A stretch of DNA of 64,000 nt, from NCBI RefSeq assembly GCF_046545555.1, contig NZ_JBHZTH010000004.1, forward strand, positions 186,001 to 250,000. The letters are read 5' to 3'. How positions within the stretch are numbered: the stretch's first letter is position 1; the number at the start of each line of letters is the position of its first letter. The translations under genes were made by a program, and so were the position numbers. This document shows positions 17,816 through 25,392 of this stretch, one piece after another. The notes below the pieces were generated by a model. It saw only the letters and a program-made list of their open reading frames with translations, searched no databases and was not told the origin of the DNA. The DNA is from Winogradskyella sp046545555. GTDB taxonomy: Bacteria > Bacteroidota > Bacteroidia > Flavobacteriales > Flavobacteriaceae.

Positions 17816-18910
17816 TTACACATTAAACAAGAAATGCATCACATCACCATCTTTAACAATGTAATTCTTTCCTTCAACACGCATTTTACCGGCCTCCTTT
17901 ACTTTACTTTCACTACCATATTCTACATAGTCATTATAAGCAATAACTTCTGCTCTAATAAAACCTTTTTCAAAATCGGTATGAATAACTCCTGCAGCTT
18001 GTGGTCCTGTGGCACCAATATTTACAGTCCAAGCTCTAACTTCTTTTACACCAGCAGTAAAATACGTTTGTTGATTTAGAAGCTTATATGCCGAACGGAT
18101 TAACTTAGCAGAACCTGGTTCTTCTAAACCAATATCTTGCAAAAACATTTGGCGTTCTTCGTAATCTTCTAACTCATTAATATCTGCTTCTGTACCGACA
18201 GCTAAAACTAAAACTTCTGCGTTCTCATCTTTTACCATTTCACGCACCTTTTCTACATAAGTATTTCCAGTAGTTGCAGCACCTTCATCAACATTACAGA
18301 CATACATAACAGGTTTGTCAGTAATAAATTGAGACGGTTTTACATAGTCTTCATAATCTTCATCAGAAAAAGAGATTGCTCTCACAGAAATACCTGCCTC
18401 TAAATTCTCTTTAATATTTATTAAAACCGCTTCTTCTTTCTGAGCTTCTTTGTTACCCGTTTTTGCAGCACGTTTTACTTTATCTAATTTCTTCTCAGCA
18501 GTTTCTAAGTCTTTTAACTGCAACTCCATATCGATCGTTTCCTTATCTCTTATTGGGTCTACAGAACCATCTACATGGACAATATTTTCATTATCAAAAC
18601 AACGTAGTACGTGCAAGATAGCATCGGTTTCTCTAATATTAGCTAAGAACTGATTTCCAAGACCTTCTCCTTTACTCGCACCTTTCACTAAACCTGCGAT
18701 ATCTACAATCTCTACCGTTGCAGGTATTACTTTTTCTGGGTTCACCAATTCCTCTAACTTAGATAGTCTTGGATCTGGTACATTTACCACACCAATATTA
18801 GGTTCTATAGTACAAAACGGAAAGTTGGCGCTCTGTGCTTTAGCGTTAGACAAACAGTTAAATAAAGTTGATTTTCCTACGTTTGGTAATCCTACAATGC
18901 CTGCTTTCAT
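17816..18910 (-). CDS. ychF: YchF/OLA1-type ribosome-associated ATPase
   Basis: 364 residues, standard length. The G1 motif GLPNVGKSTLFN is at residue 7; the G3 motif DIAGLVKGASKGEGLGNQFLANIRE is near residue 69. The G4 position is NVDE instead of NKxD, which is what shifts this Obg-family member to ATP preference. The C-terminal TGS domain reads FFTAGVKEVRAWTV...DFEKGFIRAEVI. It is a universal translation and stress factor. The 5' leader is unusually structured (see the entry at 18917). Confidence 0.96.
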   Translation of the reverse strand: MKAGIVGLPNVGKSTLFNCLSNAKAQSANFPFCTIEPNIGVVNVPDPRLSKLEELVNPEKVIPATVEIVDIAGLVKGASKGEGLGNQFLANIRETDAILHVLRCFDNENIVHVDGSVDPIRDKETIDMELQLKDLETAEKKLDKVKRAAKTGNKEAQKEEAVLINIKENLEAGISVRAISFSDEDYEDYVKPSQFITDKPVMYVCNVDEGAATTGNTYVEKVREMVKDENAEVLVLAVGTEADINELEDYEERQMFLQDIGLEEPGSAKLIRSAYKLLNQQTYFTAGVKEVRAWTVNIGATGPQAAGVIHTDFEKGFIRAEVIAYNDYVEYGSESKVKEAGKMRVEGKNYIVKDGDVMHFLFNV

Positions 18911-18916
18911 AATATG

Positions 18917-18973
18917 TCCTGCAAAAGCAGGAATCTCTTTTAGTTAAACTTAAATTCTCTCATTTAAGAGATT
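18917..18973 (-). promoter_or_regulatory. Structured 5' leader of ychF
   Basis: Two nested elements lie between the promoter box and the ATG. TCCTGC-TTTT-GCAGGA is a perfect hairpin (18917-18932). AATCTCTT (18932-18939) pairs with AAGAGATT (18966-18973) over 26 nt. No known riboswitch class was recognised. Confidence 0.4.
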
Positions 18974-18974
18974 G

Positions 18975-18982
18975 CAAATGTA
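18975..18982 (-). promoter_or_regulatory. -7 promoter box of ychF
   Basis: TACATTTG on the minus strand matches TAnnTTTG, 64 nt upstream of the ATG. Confidence 0.5.
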
Positions 18983-19083
18983 GGTAATTAGTAGAATAGT
19001 TGAATTAAAAGTTTTGAAATTAATTAGAGACTACACAAACAAATTAAGGATTCACTTTAAGTAAAACTGAATGAAATAAAAAT

Positions 19084-19108
19084 GACAACCTGCAAGGAAC
19101 AAGCTGCC
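19084..19108 (-). terminator. Terminator after the FISUMP lipoprotein gene
   Basis: On the minus strand GGCAGCTTG pairs fully with CAGGTTGTC when three G-T pairs are allowed. A U-rich run (ATTTTTATTTC) follows. Confidence 0.65.
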
Positions 19109-19140
19109 ATTTAATTAACTAAATCAACCTATTTACTAAC

Positions 19141-19857
19141 CTAAATTTTTATGCATCTTATGCCAGCTCCTATTTGAATAGCGTTTAATGGATAACTTAT
19201 CGTCGCTTCATCAAATAACTGCACCATAGTTCTTGTTGAGCCATTTGTATTTGTTGTTGCCCAAGTACAAATTCCTTCGGAGAGTGTTGGGCCTCCCAAT
19301 GCATTTACATAACCATTTGGTAATCCATTAAATTCCGCAGCATTTGTTCCGTTTCCGGAAGCCGTCAACCAACCTGAATCTGATTTTAAAGCTACCGCTT
19401 CATTACCAGCATAGCCATTTGCAGCTAAATAATTTTCTAATGTTATAAAATCTTCTGCAGATGGTATTCTCCAACCTTCTGGAGCTAGTTTTCCACTTTC
19501 AATTGCCCAATGATTATACATTGCTCCATAATAATCTAGAGGCATATCAACATCTACAACATCATTTAAATCGTCCGTGTTGGCCCATTGATAAAAGGTT
19601 TCTTGGTTATTTAGACTTCCCCAATTATTACCGTGTTCTGCAAATGTGTAGGGTGTAATTGGTGTACCATCATTAAAAGTAGTCACCTTGAGGTTTTCTA
19701 GCATCCAAATTTGATCACCAATGGTTATGGTATTATACACATTACCGTCTATGTCTGTTACTGTTATAGGCTGTGGCTCTTGGTTATCATCGCTAGAACA
19801 GCTTGTTATAGTTATACTAAATATTATAATAATCGCAAGTTGAGTTAGTTGGTTCAT
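19141..19857 (-). CDS. FISUMP-domain (Fib_succ_major) lipoprotein
   Basis: 238 residues from ATG 19857. A longer frame from 19896 adds MSCYINKLNTLKK, which spoils the signal peptide. Lipobox ITSC is at about residue 20, followed by SSDDN. The rest is one FISUMP domain: VTDIDGNVYNTITIGDQIWMLENLKVT at the start, GWRIPSAEDF in the middle, and the closing GAGIRCIKI. The domain is frequent on Bacteroidota and Fibrobacter surface proteins; the ligand is unknown. The leader holds two inverted repeats: GTTGAGTT/AACTCAAC at 19870-19897, and TAATTTTC-CT-GAAAATTA at 19901-19918. Confidence 0.85.
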   Translation of the reverse strand: MNQLTQLAIIIIFSITITSCSSDDNQEPQPITVTDIDGNVYNTITIGDQIWMLENLKVTTFNDGTPITPYTFAEHGNNWGSLNNQETFYQWANTDDLNDVVDVDMPLDYYGAMYNHWAIESGKLAPEGWRIPSAEDFITLENYLAANGYAGNEAVALKSDSGWLTASGNGTNAAEFNGLPNGYVNALGGPTLSEGICTWATTNTNGSTRTMVQLFDEATISYPLNAIQIGAGIRCIKI

Positions 19858-19957
19858 CTTCTTTAAAGTGTTGAGTTTATTTATATAACAACTCAACTTT
19901 TAATTTTCCTGAAAATTAAAATAAAAAGGTTGTTCGTATAGAAGGATTTTATGCTGC

Positions 19958-20088
19958 GCTTAACGTGTTTGTATAAGATTAGTTGCGTGTTTAAGCAACT
20001 AATTTAGCAAATACAAACCGAATAGAAAATCCGTGAGGATTTTCGTAAGTAGGCTTGCACTAGCAATTAATTTTATACGGTGTTAGCC
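19958..20088 (-). repeat. attC-like structured element downstream of the orphan gene
   Basis: The outer arms are imperfect inverted repeats. GCTTAACGTGTTTGTATAAG (19958-) continues ATTAGTTGC. On the other side, GGCTAACACCGTATAA continues AATTAATTGC when read on the minus strand (20088 to 20063). Read with the gene, the ends are GGCTAAC and GTTAAGC, resembling R'' (RYYYAAC, one mismatch) and R' (GTTRRRY, exact) of integron attC sites. Inside are two perfect 8-bp hairpins: TTAGTTGC/GCAACTAA (19979-20002) and GAAAATCC-GTGA-GGATTTTC (20025-20044). Confidence 0.55.
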
Positions 20089-20100
20089 ATTGTTATTTTA

Positions 20101-21006
20101 TTATTCAGACCTATTTGAAAAGATACGTTCCTTTTTATTTTTCAAATCAGTATTAATTATCTCAAGTAGTTTTATCGTTTCTTGTGTATTGCACGTATAA
20201 AAAAGAGGCTTATCTACAAGTGCTTTATTTAAACTGTATTTAGTAAATTTAGTATAATAGAATTTTTTAGAAAGGTTGGAGTCTAAATAGCTTAACTCGT
20301 AGCAGAAATAAAAATCGTTTAATTTTTTTTGTTTTAAATTAGTTCTGAACTTAAATCCTAATACGAATTCTTGGTTGCTTTCTAATGAAATGTCTAAGGG
20401 ATTATTTTTTTGTGTATCTGAATATATTATTTCTCCACTTTCACTAATAATATATTTTCTATATGCTATTGATTTTGCAGTCCTCTTTCCAATATTCTGA
20501 ATATCGAGTCTAATATACTTTTCATCACTATTTATATCGGATAATTTAAGAGAACCATTATTAGATATATTAGGTCTTTCTGAATATATAATATTATCTA
20601 AGGTTTTTTTTGTGGCAATATTAAGACGCTCAATTGAATTTAATTGTAATCTATTAATGTTTTGTAATTCAGAGTTAATTTCTTGAATTTTGCTTACCTC
20701 ACTTATTAGGCTATCATTTAACCTTTTAGAATTATCAAGTTGCACTTGGAAAAGACTATCGGATGCAATAGAGTTTTTACTGAATTGCATTACGCTTAGT
20801 TCTATAGATTTTTGTGAATAATACAACGCAATTATAGCACATAGTAACGAAAGTAAAGAAATTGCATTTTCTTTAATTTTATTAATTAATGGTTGAATAA
20901 GTTTTACCAACTTCATAATTGTAGAGTACAGAAACAAGACTAAAGAAATTGTATTTGCCTTAAATTTTTTTACAGTTAGTTGTACAATATTTATCAACTT
21001 ATTCAT
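20101..21006 (-). CDS. Orphan membrane protein carried on a cassette-like unit
   Basis: 301 residues, not recognised. The N terminus has two Lys-flanked hydrophobic stretches (about 17-32 and 49-65). A coiled-coil region (about 85-135: LDNSKRLNDSLISEVSKIQEINSELQNINR) follows, then a beta-rich soluble domain (KYIRLDIQNIGKRTAKSIAYRKYII...EFVLGFKFRTNL). The stop is 12 bp from the left GGCTAAC core and the ATG is 25 bp from the right one, so the gene fills the space between two attC-like structures and leaves no room for a full promoter. Flanks read GTTAGCCATT on one side and AATGGCTAAC on the other. Hypothetical proteins of this kind are typical integron cargo. Confidence 0.7.
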   Translation of the reverse strand: MNKLINIVQLTVKKFKANTISLVLFLYSTIMKLVKLIQPLINKIKENAISLLSLLCAIIALYYSQKSIELSVMQFSKNSIASDSLFQVQLDNSKRLNDSLISEVSKIQEINSELQNINRLQLNSIERLNIATKKTLDNIIYSERPNISNNGSLKLSDINSDEKYIRLDIQNIGKRTAKSIAYRKYIISESGEIIYSDTQKNNPLDISLESNQEFVLGFKFRTNLKQKKLNDFYFCYELSYLDSNLSKKFYYTKFTKYSLNKALVDKPLFYTCNTQETIKLLEIINTDLKNKKERIFSNRSE

Positions 21007-21031
21007 TGATTCACTCTGTTTTTTTAATAAT

Positions 21032-21093
21032 GGCTAACGTTGTGATATGAGTCCGTTATAATGACTTATATCAATTGTAAAGCGAAGTTAGTT
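21032..21093 (-). repeat. attC-like structured element upstream of the orphan gene
   Basis: CTAAC (21034-21038) pairs with GTTAG (21087-21091). Between them TGATATGAGTC (21043-21053) pairs with GACTTATATCA (21063-21073), 11 bp with one G-T pair and a 9-nt loop. It is shorter than the other element (62 versus 131 bp) but shares the GGCTAAC core and the adjoining TAATAAT. Confidence 0.5.
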
Positions 21094-21149
21094 TTTATAG
21101 AGCAGATTATCTATACCTAACATTACGAAAATTTAACTAAAAGTTACTT

Positions 21150-21232
21150 TATTTTTGTGCCCAAATGTCTATCTATTGAAACTCAAAAAACAAGAACTTA
21201 AAACCTTTAGCTTATTAAATTGGAGTAGTTAA
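21150..21232 (+). pseudogene. Broken duplicate of the 5' end of the TIGR02757 gene
   Basis: TATTTTTG (21150-21157) is followed by TTG at 21176, reading L K L K K Q E L K T F and then diverging to a stop. The intact gene at 22561 has TATTTTTG, then TTG, then L K L K K E E L K N F. The nucleotide match runs over about 30 bases from the TTG, with only a few changes. The fragment is cut after about 11 codons. It lies 1385 bp upstream of the real start, with the TPR gene in between. Confidence 0.6.
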
Positions 21233-21247
21233 ATAGTTTATCGAAAC

Positions 21248-22474
21248 TTAGAGTCTATTTCTATACTTTTCTAGACTTTCAGAATCTTCAGTATATTTAT
21301 ATGGATAAATGTTTTCAGGAGCATATTTATCTAAAATACTTATCAATTGTTTAGCTCTTTTCTTATCGTTTTCATCTAAAAGATAACTAATTTGATTTAA
21401 TAAATTATATCTGTAAAATTCTAATTGAGCTAATTCATCAGGATTATTTAAATCTATATATTTAGTAAGTTTCAATGTTCGAGAAATAGACTTTTTATAT
21501 TGATCAAAGTCCTCATTCTCTAATTCGGAATACACTAATTGGTTAACAACAATTTTTGAACCTAGGTAATCTCTTAAACTCAATTCGCTACTTCTATCGA
21601 AGCCTAGGGTGAAATAAATATCTCTTTTAAACTTATTTTGTTTTAAAAAACTCAAAAAAACTCTATCACCTCTAAGAAGATGTCCTTCATAACTGGCTTT
21701 GAGCATCCAAGAAAAATCACTGATCTTAATTAATTTGTCTGGCCATTCTAGGTAGTCAATAGTTTCGAGCTCCTTTTTAGGAATATCAAACGCAATTATG
21801 TTATTTACAGAAAGAAAATTAGGGTACCACACTGTATTCAATAAAGTTACATCAACTAAAGATATATCATTACGAAAATTCTCAACTGTTTGCAGATAAT
21901 ATAAAGGAAAAGTCGACATATCACCTGAAGATATCAGTACTGAGTTTTCACTACAAGCCTCTAAAACTTTTCTGTGAGTTTTGAGTGCGTATTTACTAAA
22001 ACCACCTCTTCTTTTGCCTTCTTTGAAAGCCCAAATCGCAGAATCTTTTTTCTGCTCATAAAGGTATTTAAGCCCTAAAGAACCCCATTCTGCAGAAATC
22101 TTAGAATAAGGATCAAGAAATAATAATTCTCCCGAATACTTTGGTGTTATCTCATTTATTTTTTCGAATTGTTCGCTAGATTTTATAGTTAAATCTACAC
22201 TCAAATCAATAATTTTTCTACCGTCTTTCGAATTCATTCTACTATATACGTAGCCTAAAAAGTATAAGGCTTCTGCATTATCAGGTTCAAGTTTAATGGA
22301 TTCTTTAAAGGATTTTAGTATTGAAGTGTAATTGATTTTATCATATTCATCTCTATCTAAAGTATCTATTCGTTTAAACTCATTTTTTGCATTTTCGAAT
22401 ACTGTTTTAACATCAGTTTGACCATAAACATTGATATAAGAAAGGACAATAAAAAACACTAATAAATGACGCAT
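21248..22474 (-). CDS. Secreted TPR protein with a DUF2723-tail-like domain
   Basis: 408 residues with a signal peptide (YINVYGQ-TDV). A TPR-like stretch at about 50-80 (SFKESIKLEPDNAEALYFLGYVYSR) precedes a region around residue 175: VLISSGDMSTFPLYYLQTVENFRNDISLVDVTLLNTVWYPNFL. This closely resembles the soluble C-terminal part of Bacteroidota DUF2723 membrane proteins (the GDNDTFPLWYLQ...R.DV..VN.SLLNT.WY pattern, from memory). Here there are no membrane helices, so the domain occurs detached. The gene lies between the broken and the intact TIGR02757 starts and is probably part of an insertion. Confidence 0.65.
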   Translation of the reverse strand: MRHLLVFFIVLSYINVYGQTDVKTVFENAKNEFKRIDTLDRDEYDKINYTSILKSFKESIKLEPDNAEALYFLGYVYSRMNSKDGRKIIDLSVDLTIKSSEQFEKINEITPKYSGELLFLDPYSKISAEWGSLGLKYLYEQKKDSAIWAFKEGKRRGGFSKYALKTHRKVLEACSENSVLISSGDMSTFPLYYLQTVENFRNDISLVDVTLLNTVWYPNFLSVNNIIAFDIPKKELETIDYLEWPDKLIKISDFSWMLKASYEGHLLRGDRVFLSFLKQNKFKRDIYFTLGFDRSSELSLRDYLGSKIVVNQLVYSELENEDFDQYKKSISRTLKLTKYIDLNNPDELAQLEFYRYNLLNQISYLLDENDKKRAKQLISILDKYAPENIYPYKYTEDSESLEKYRNRL

Positions 22475-22539
22475 ATAAATTTTATAGTTTAATCGAAAAT
22501 AAGTCTTCTGAATCTAAATATAAGAATTATAACTTAATG

Positions 22540-22547
22540 TATTTTTG
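22540..22547 (+). promoter_or_regulatory. -7 promoter box of the TIGR02757 gene
   Basis: TATTTTTG, 13 nt before the TTG start at 22561. The ATG at 22537 overlaps this box and would lie upstream of the transcript start. The box is preserved in the broken duplicate at 21150. Confidence 0.6.
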
Positions 22548-22560
22548 TAAAAAAAGCACA

Positions 22561-23331
22561 TTGAAACTCAAAAAAGAAGAACTAAAAAATTTCCTAGACG
22601 AAAAGGTGAGCCTTTACAATAATCCAAAATTTATTGAGAGTGATCCTATACAAATATCACATCAGTTTACTAAAAAAGAAGACATTGAAATTGCTGGGTT
22701 TTTAACAGCCACTATTGCTTGGGGCAATCGTAAGAGCATTATAACCAATGCCAAACGGATGATGGATTTATTAGACCAGTCCCCTTTTGAGTTTATTACA
22801 CAACACCAAGAAGCAGATTTAGATGGTTTTGAAGGTTTTGTACATAGAACATTTAATAGTGACGATTTAAAACAGTTTATAAAAAGTCTCAAGCATATAT
22901 ATAATAACCACAAAGGTTTAGAAGGTGTGTTTTCAAAACATGCTGAGGCAAATTCTTTACAGCAAAGTATTCATCATTTTAAATCGGTGTTTTTTGAGGT
23001 GCCACATTTAGAACGTACTAAAAAACATGTGAGTGATCCCTTAAAAAACTCGGCTGCCAAACGTATTAATATGTATTTGCGTTGGATGGTACGTAATGAC
23101 GCTGCTGGTGTAGATTTTGGTATTTGGAAATCATTAGCACCAGCGCAATTGAGTTGTCCTTTAGATGTGCACTCTGGTAACGTAGCACGCAAACTCGGAC
23201 TATTAAAACGTAAGCAAAATGATGGTAAAGCCTTAGCAGAATTAGACAAGGCCTTACGTCGTTTAGACCCAAACGACCCTGTAAAATATGATTTTGCTTT
23301 ATTTGGTTTGGGAGTTTTTGAAGGGTTCTAA
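22561..23331 (+). CDS. TIGR02757/DUF2400-family protein
   Basis: 256 residues from the TTG at 22561 (read as M-KLKKEELKNFLDEKV). The ATG at 22537 adds eight residues but sits on the promoter box, and its codons are not conserved in the nearby duplicate. Family blocks are FIESDPIQISHQFTKKEDIEIAGFLTATIAWGNRKSI, KRINMYLRWMVRNDAAGVDFGIWKSL, PLDVHSGNVARKLGLL and KYDFALFGLGVFEGF. The region with LDVHSGNVAR and the C terminus resembles the helix-hairpin-helix DNA glycosylase fold in outline. Biochemical function is not established. Confidence 0.88.
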   Translation: MKLKKEELKNFLDEKVSLYNNPKFIESDPIQISHQFTKKEDIEIAGFLTATIAWGNRKSIITNAKRMMDLLDQSPFEFITQHQEADLDGFEGFVHRTFNSDDLKQFIKSLKHIYNNHKGLEGVFSKHAEANSLQQSIHHFKSVFFEVPHLERTKKHVSDPLKNSAAKRINMYLRWMVRNDAAGVDFGIWKSLAPAQLSCPLDVHSGNVARKLGLLKRKQNDGKALAELDKALRRLDPNDPVKYDFALFGLGVFEGF

Positions 23332-23374
23332 AATTGCTTACCTTTAGTTGCTAATGCTAATTATAAATAAGCTT

Positions 23375-23833
23375 ATGATCAACGGACTTTATGAAACACA
23401 TCTTTTTGTAGAAGACCTTGAGCGCTCTATAGACTTTTATTCTAACGTGCTAGGCTTAGAACTTTGCCGTACTCGCGACGATAGACGTACCGCTTTTTTT
23501 TGGATTGGCAAACCCAAACAACAAATGCTAGGTCTTTGGGAAAAACCAAAAGATGAGATTGATATTAGACATTTTGCATTTCAATGCGATGCAGATTGGA
23601 TACTTAATGACTCCGTTGCCTTCTTAAAAAAGCACAACTTAAACTTCTGGAATTTTCTTAACGATGGTACAGAACGGCCAATGGTATTTGCTTGGATGCC
23701 AGCAGTCGCCATTTATTTTAGCGATCCCGATGGTCATGATTTAGAATTTATAGGCCTTTTAGAAGGAGACTCAAAACCAACAAAAACTGTGCTTTCTTAT
23801 GAAGATTGGCTTGCACAAAAAGACAGTATATAA
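23375..23833 (+). CDS. VOC-family (glyoxalase/dioxygenase fold) protein
   Basis: 152 residues from ATG 23375 (MINGLYETHLFVEDLERS); an upstream ATG at 23348 adds nine unlikely residues. A VOC module with THLFVEDLERSIDFYSNVLGLEL, FFWIGKPKQQMLGLWEKP, and the closing FSDPDGHDLEFIGLL. Metal-ligand positions His (ETHLF), His (IRHFAF) and Glu (LEFIG) are present, so an active metalloenzyme is plausible; the substrate is unknown. Confidence 0.85.
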   Translation: MINGLYETHLFVEDLERSIDFYSNVLGLELCRTRDDRRTAFFWIGKPKQQMLGLWEKPKDEIDIRHFAFQCDADWILNDSVAFLKKHNLNFWNFLNDGTERPMVFAWMPAVAIYFSDPDGHDLEFIGLLEGDSKPTKTVLSYEDWLAQKDSI

Positions 23834-23855
23834 CACCCAACCAAATATTATAAAA

Positions 23856-25343
23856 ATGAAATTTAGATTTGCACTCCTCCTCGTATGCTTTGTAACGCTT
23901 AGCTTTTCTCAAGATTTAAAAATCCCAATAGATACGGCATATGTCACTAATAATTCTGTAACTATTAAAGGAAAACAGATTAACTATCGTGCAGAAACAG
24001 GTTTTCAACCGGTTTGGGATGCTAATGGAAAAACGATAGCATCCTTGTATTACACGTATTACAAACGTACAAACGCCCCTAAAGGCAACCAACGACCAAT
24101 TATCTATTCTTTTAATGGTGGACCAGGTTCGGCATCGGTTTGGATGCATATTGCTTACACAGGGCCAAAGATTTTAAAAATCGATGATGAAGGGTATCCT
24201 ATTCAGCCTTATGGAGTAAAGGATAATCCCAACTCTATTTTAGATGTTGCGGATATCGTATTTATAAATCCAGTAAATACTGGCTTTTCTAGGAAAGTTG
24301 CCGATAAAGATGGCAAAATGCCAGATGACAAATTATTCTTTGGTGTTAATGCAGATATTACATATTTAGCCAGTTGGATGAACACATTTACCACGCGCTA
24401 TAATCGTTGGGAATCTCCAAAATACATAATTGGCGAGAGTTATGGTGGGACACGTGTTATGGGCTTGTCATTAGAACTTCAGAATAGCCAATGGATGTAT
24501 CTTAATGGTGTTATTATGGTATCTCCTGCAGATTATAAAGTGCTTCGTGTTGGCGGACCATTATCATCGAGTTTAAATTTACCTTATTATACAGCTGCAG
24601 CTTGGTATCATAAAATGCTACCTCCTGCCCTTCAGTCTAAAGACTTATTAGATATTTTACCAGAAGCTGAACAATTTGCAGTTAATGATTTAATGCCAGC
24701 ACTGGCTAAAGGTGGATTTATTACTGATACTGAAAAGAAAGCCATTGCCAAAAAAATGAGTTACTACTCTGGTCTTTCGGAAAAGGTAATTTTACAACAA
24801 AATTTAGATGTACCTAATCGGTATTTCTGGAAAGAACTGTTACGTAATAAAACAGGCGAAACTATTGGTCGCCTAGACTCGAGATATATTGGTATCGACA
24901 AGGTGGAAACTGGTACAAGTCCAGATTATAGTGCAGAACTCACATCATGGTTACATTCGTTTACACCAGCTATTAATTACTATGTGAAAAATGAATTGGG
25001 CTTTCATACCGATGTAAAATACAATGTGTTTGGTAATGTTGGGAATTGGGATAGAACTAACGATAATACTAGAGAAAATCTTAGACAAGCCATGGCGCAA
25101 AATCCTTATTTAAAAGTGTTAACACAATCTGGTTATTATGATGGTGCTACGACTTACTTTTCTGCAAAGTATTCGCAATGGCAAATCGACCCAAGCGGAA
25201 AGATGAAAGATCGGATGTTCTTTAAAGGCTACAGAAGTGGGCACATGATGTACTTAAGAAACGAAGATTTAATAAAAGCTAATGACGATTTGAGAGATTT
25301 TATAAGTAACTCATTGCCAAAGGGTAAATCTGCAAAGTACTAA
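23856..25343 (+). CDS. Secreted S10-family serine carboxypeptidase-like protein
   Basis: 495 residues from ATG 23856; the frame is open further upstream, but only here does a signal peptide begin (ALLLVCFVTLSFSQ). The oxyanion motif FNGGPGSAS is at about 86-94, the nucleophile is Ser195 in IGESYGG, the likely catalytic Asp is in GYYDGATTY near residue 434, and the His is in YRSGHMMYL near residue 463. S10 enzymes remove C-terminal residues at acidic pH; in Bacteroidota they act in the periplasm or outside the cell. It is followed by a strong bidirectional terminator. Confidence 0.9.
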   Translation: MKFRFALLLVCFVTLSFSQDLKIPIDTAYVTNNSVTIKGKQINYRAETGFQPVWDANGKTIASLYYTYYKRTNAPKGNQRPIIYSFNGGPGSASVWMHIAYTGPKILKIDDEGYPIQPYGVKDNPNSILDVADIVFINPVNTGFSRKVADKDGKMPDDKLFFGVNADITYLASWMNTFTTRYNRWESPKYIIGESYGGTRVMGLSLELQNSQWMYLNGVIMVSPADYKVLRVGGPLSSSLNLPYYTAAAWYHKMLPPALQSKDLLDILPEAEQFAVNDLMPALAKGGFITDTEKKAIAKKMSYYSGLSEKVILQQNLDVPNRYFWKELLRNKTGETIGRLDSRYIGIDKVETGTSPDYSAELTSWLHSFTPAINYYVKNELGFHTDVKYNVFGNVGNWDRTNDNTRENLRQAMAQNPYLKVLTQSGYYDGATTYFSAKYSQWQIDPSGKMKDRMFFKGYRSGHMMYLRNEDLIKANDDLRDFISNSLPKGKSAKY

Positions 25344-25345
25344 TA

Positions 25346-25374
25346 AAAAAGGCCTCCGAACTGGAGGCCTTTTT
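25346..25374. terminator. Bidirectional rho-independent terminator
   Basis: AAAAAGGCCTCC and GGAGGCCTTTTT form a perfect 12-bp stem around a 5-nt loop, between the convergent S10 and M61 peptidase genes. Confidence 0.9.
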
Positions 25375-25392
25375 ATTCTTATGTCTTACAGA

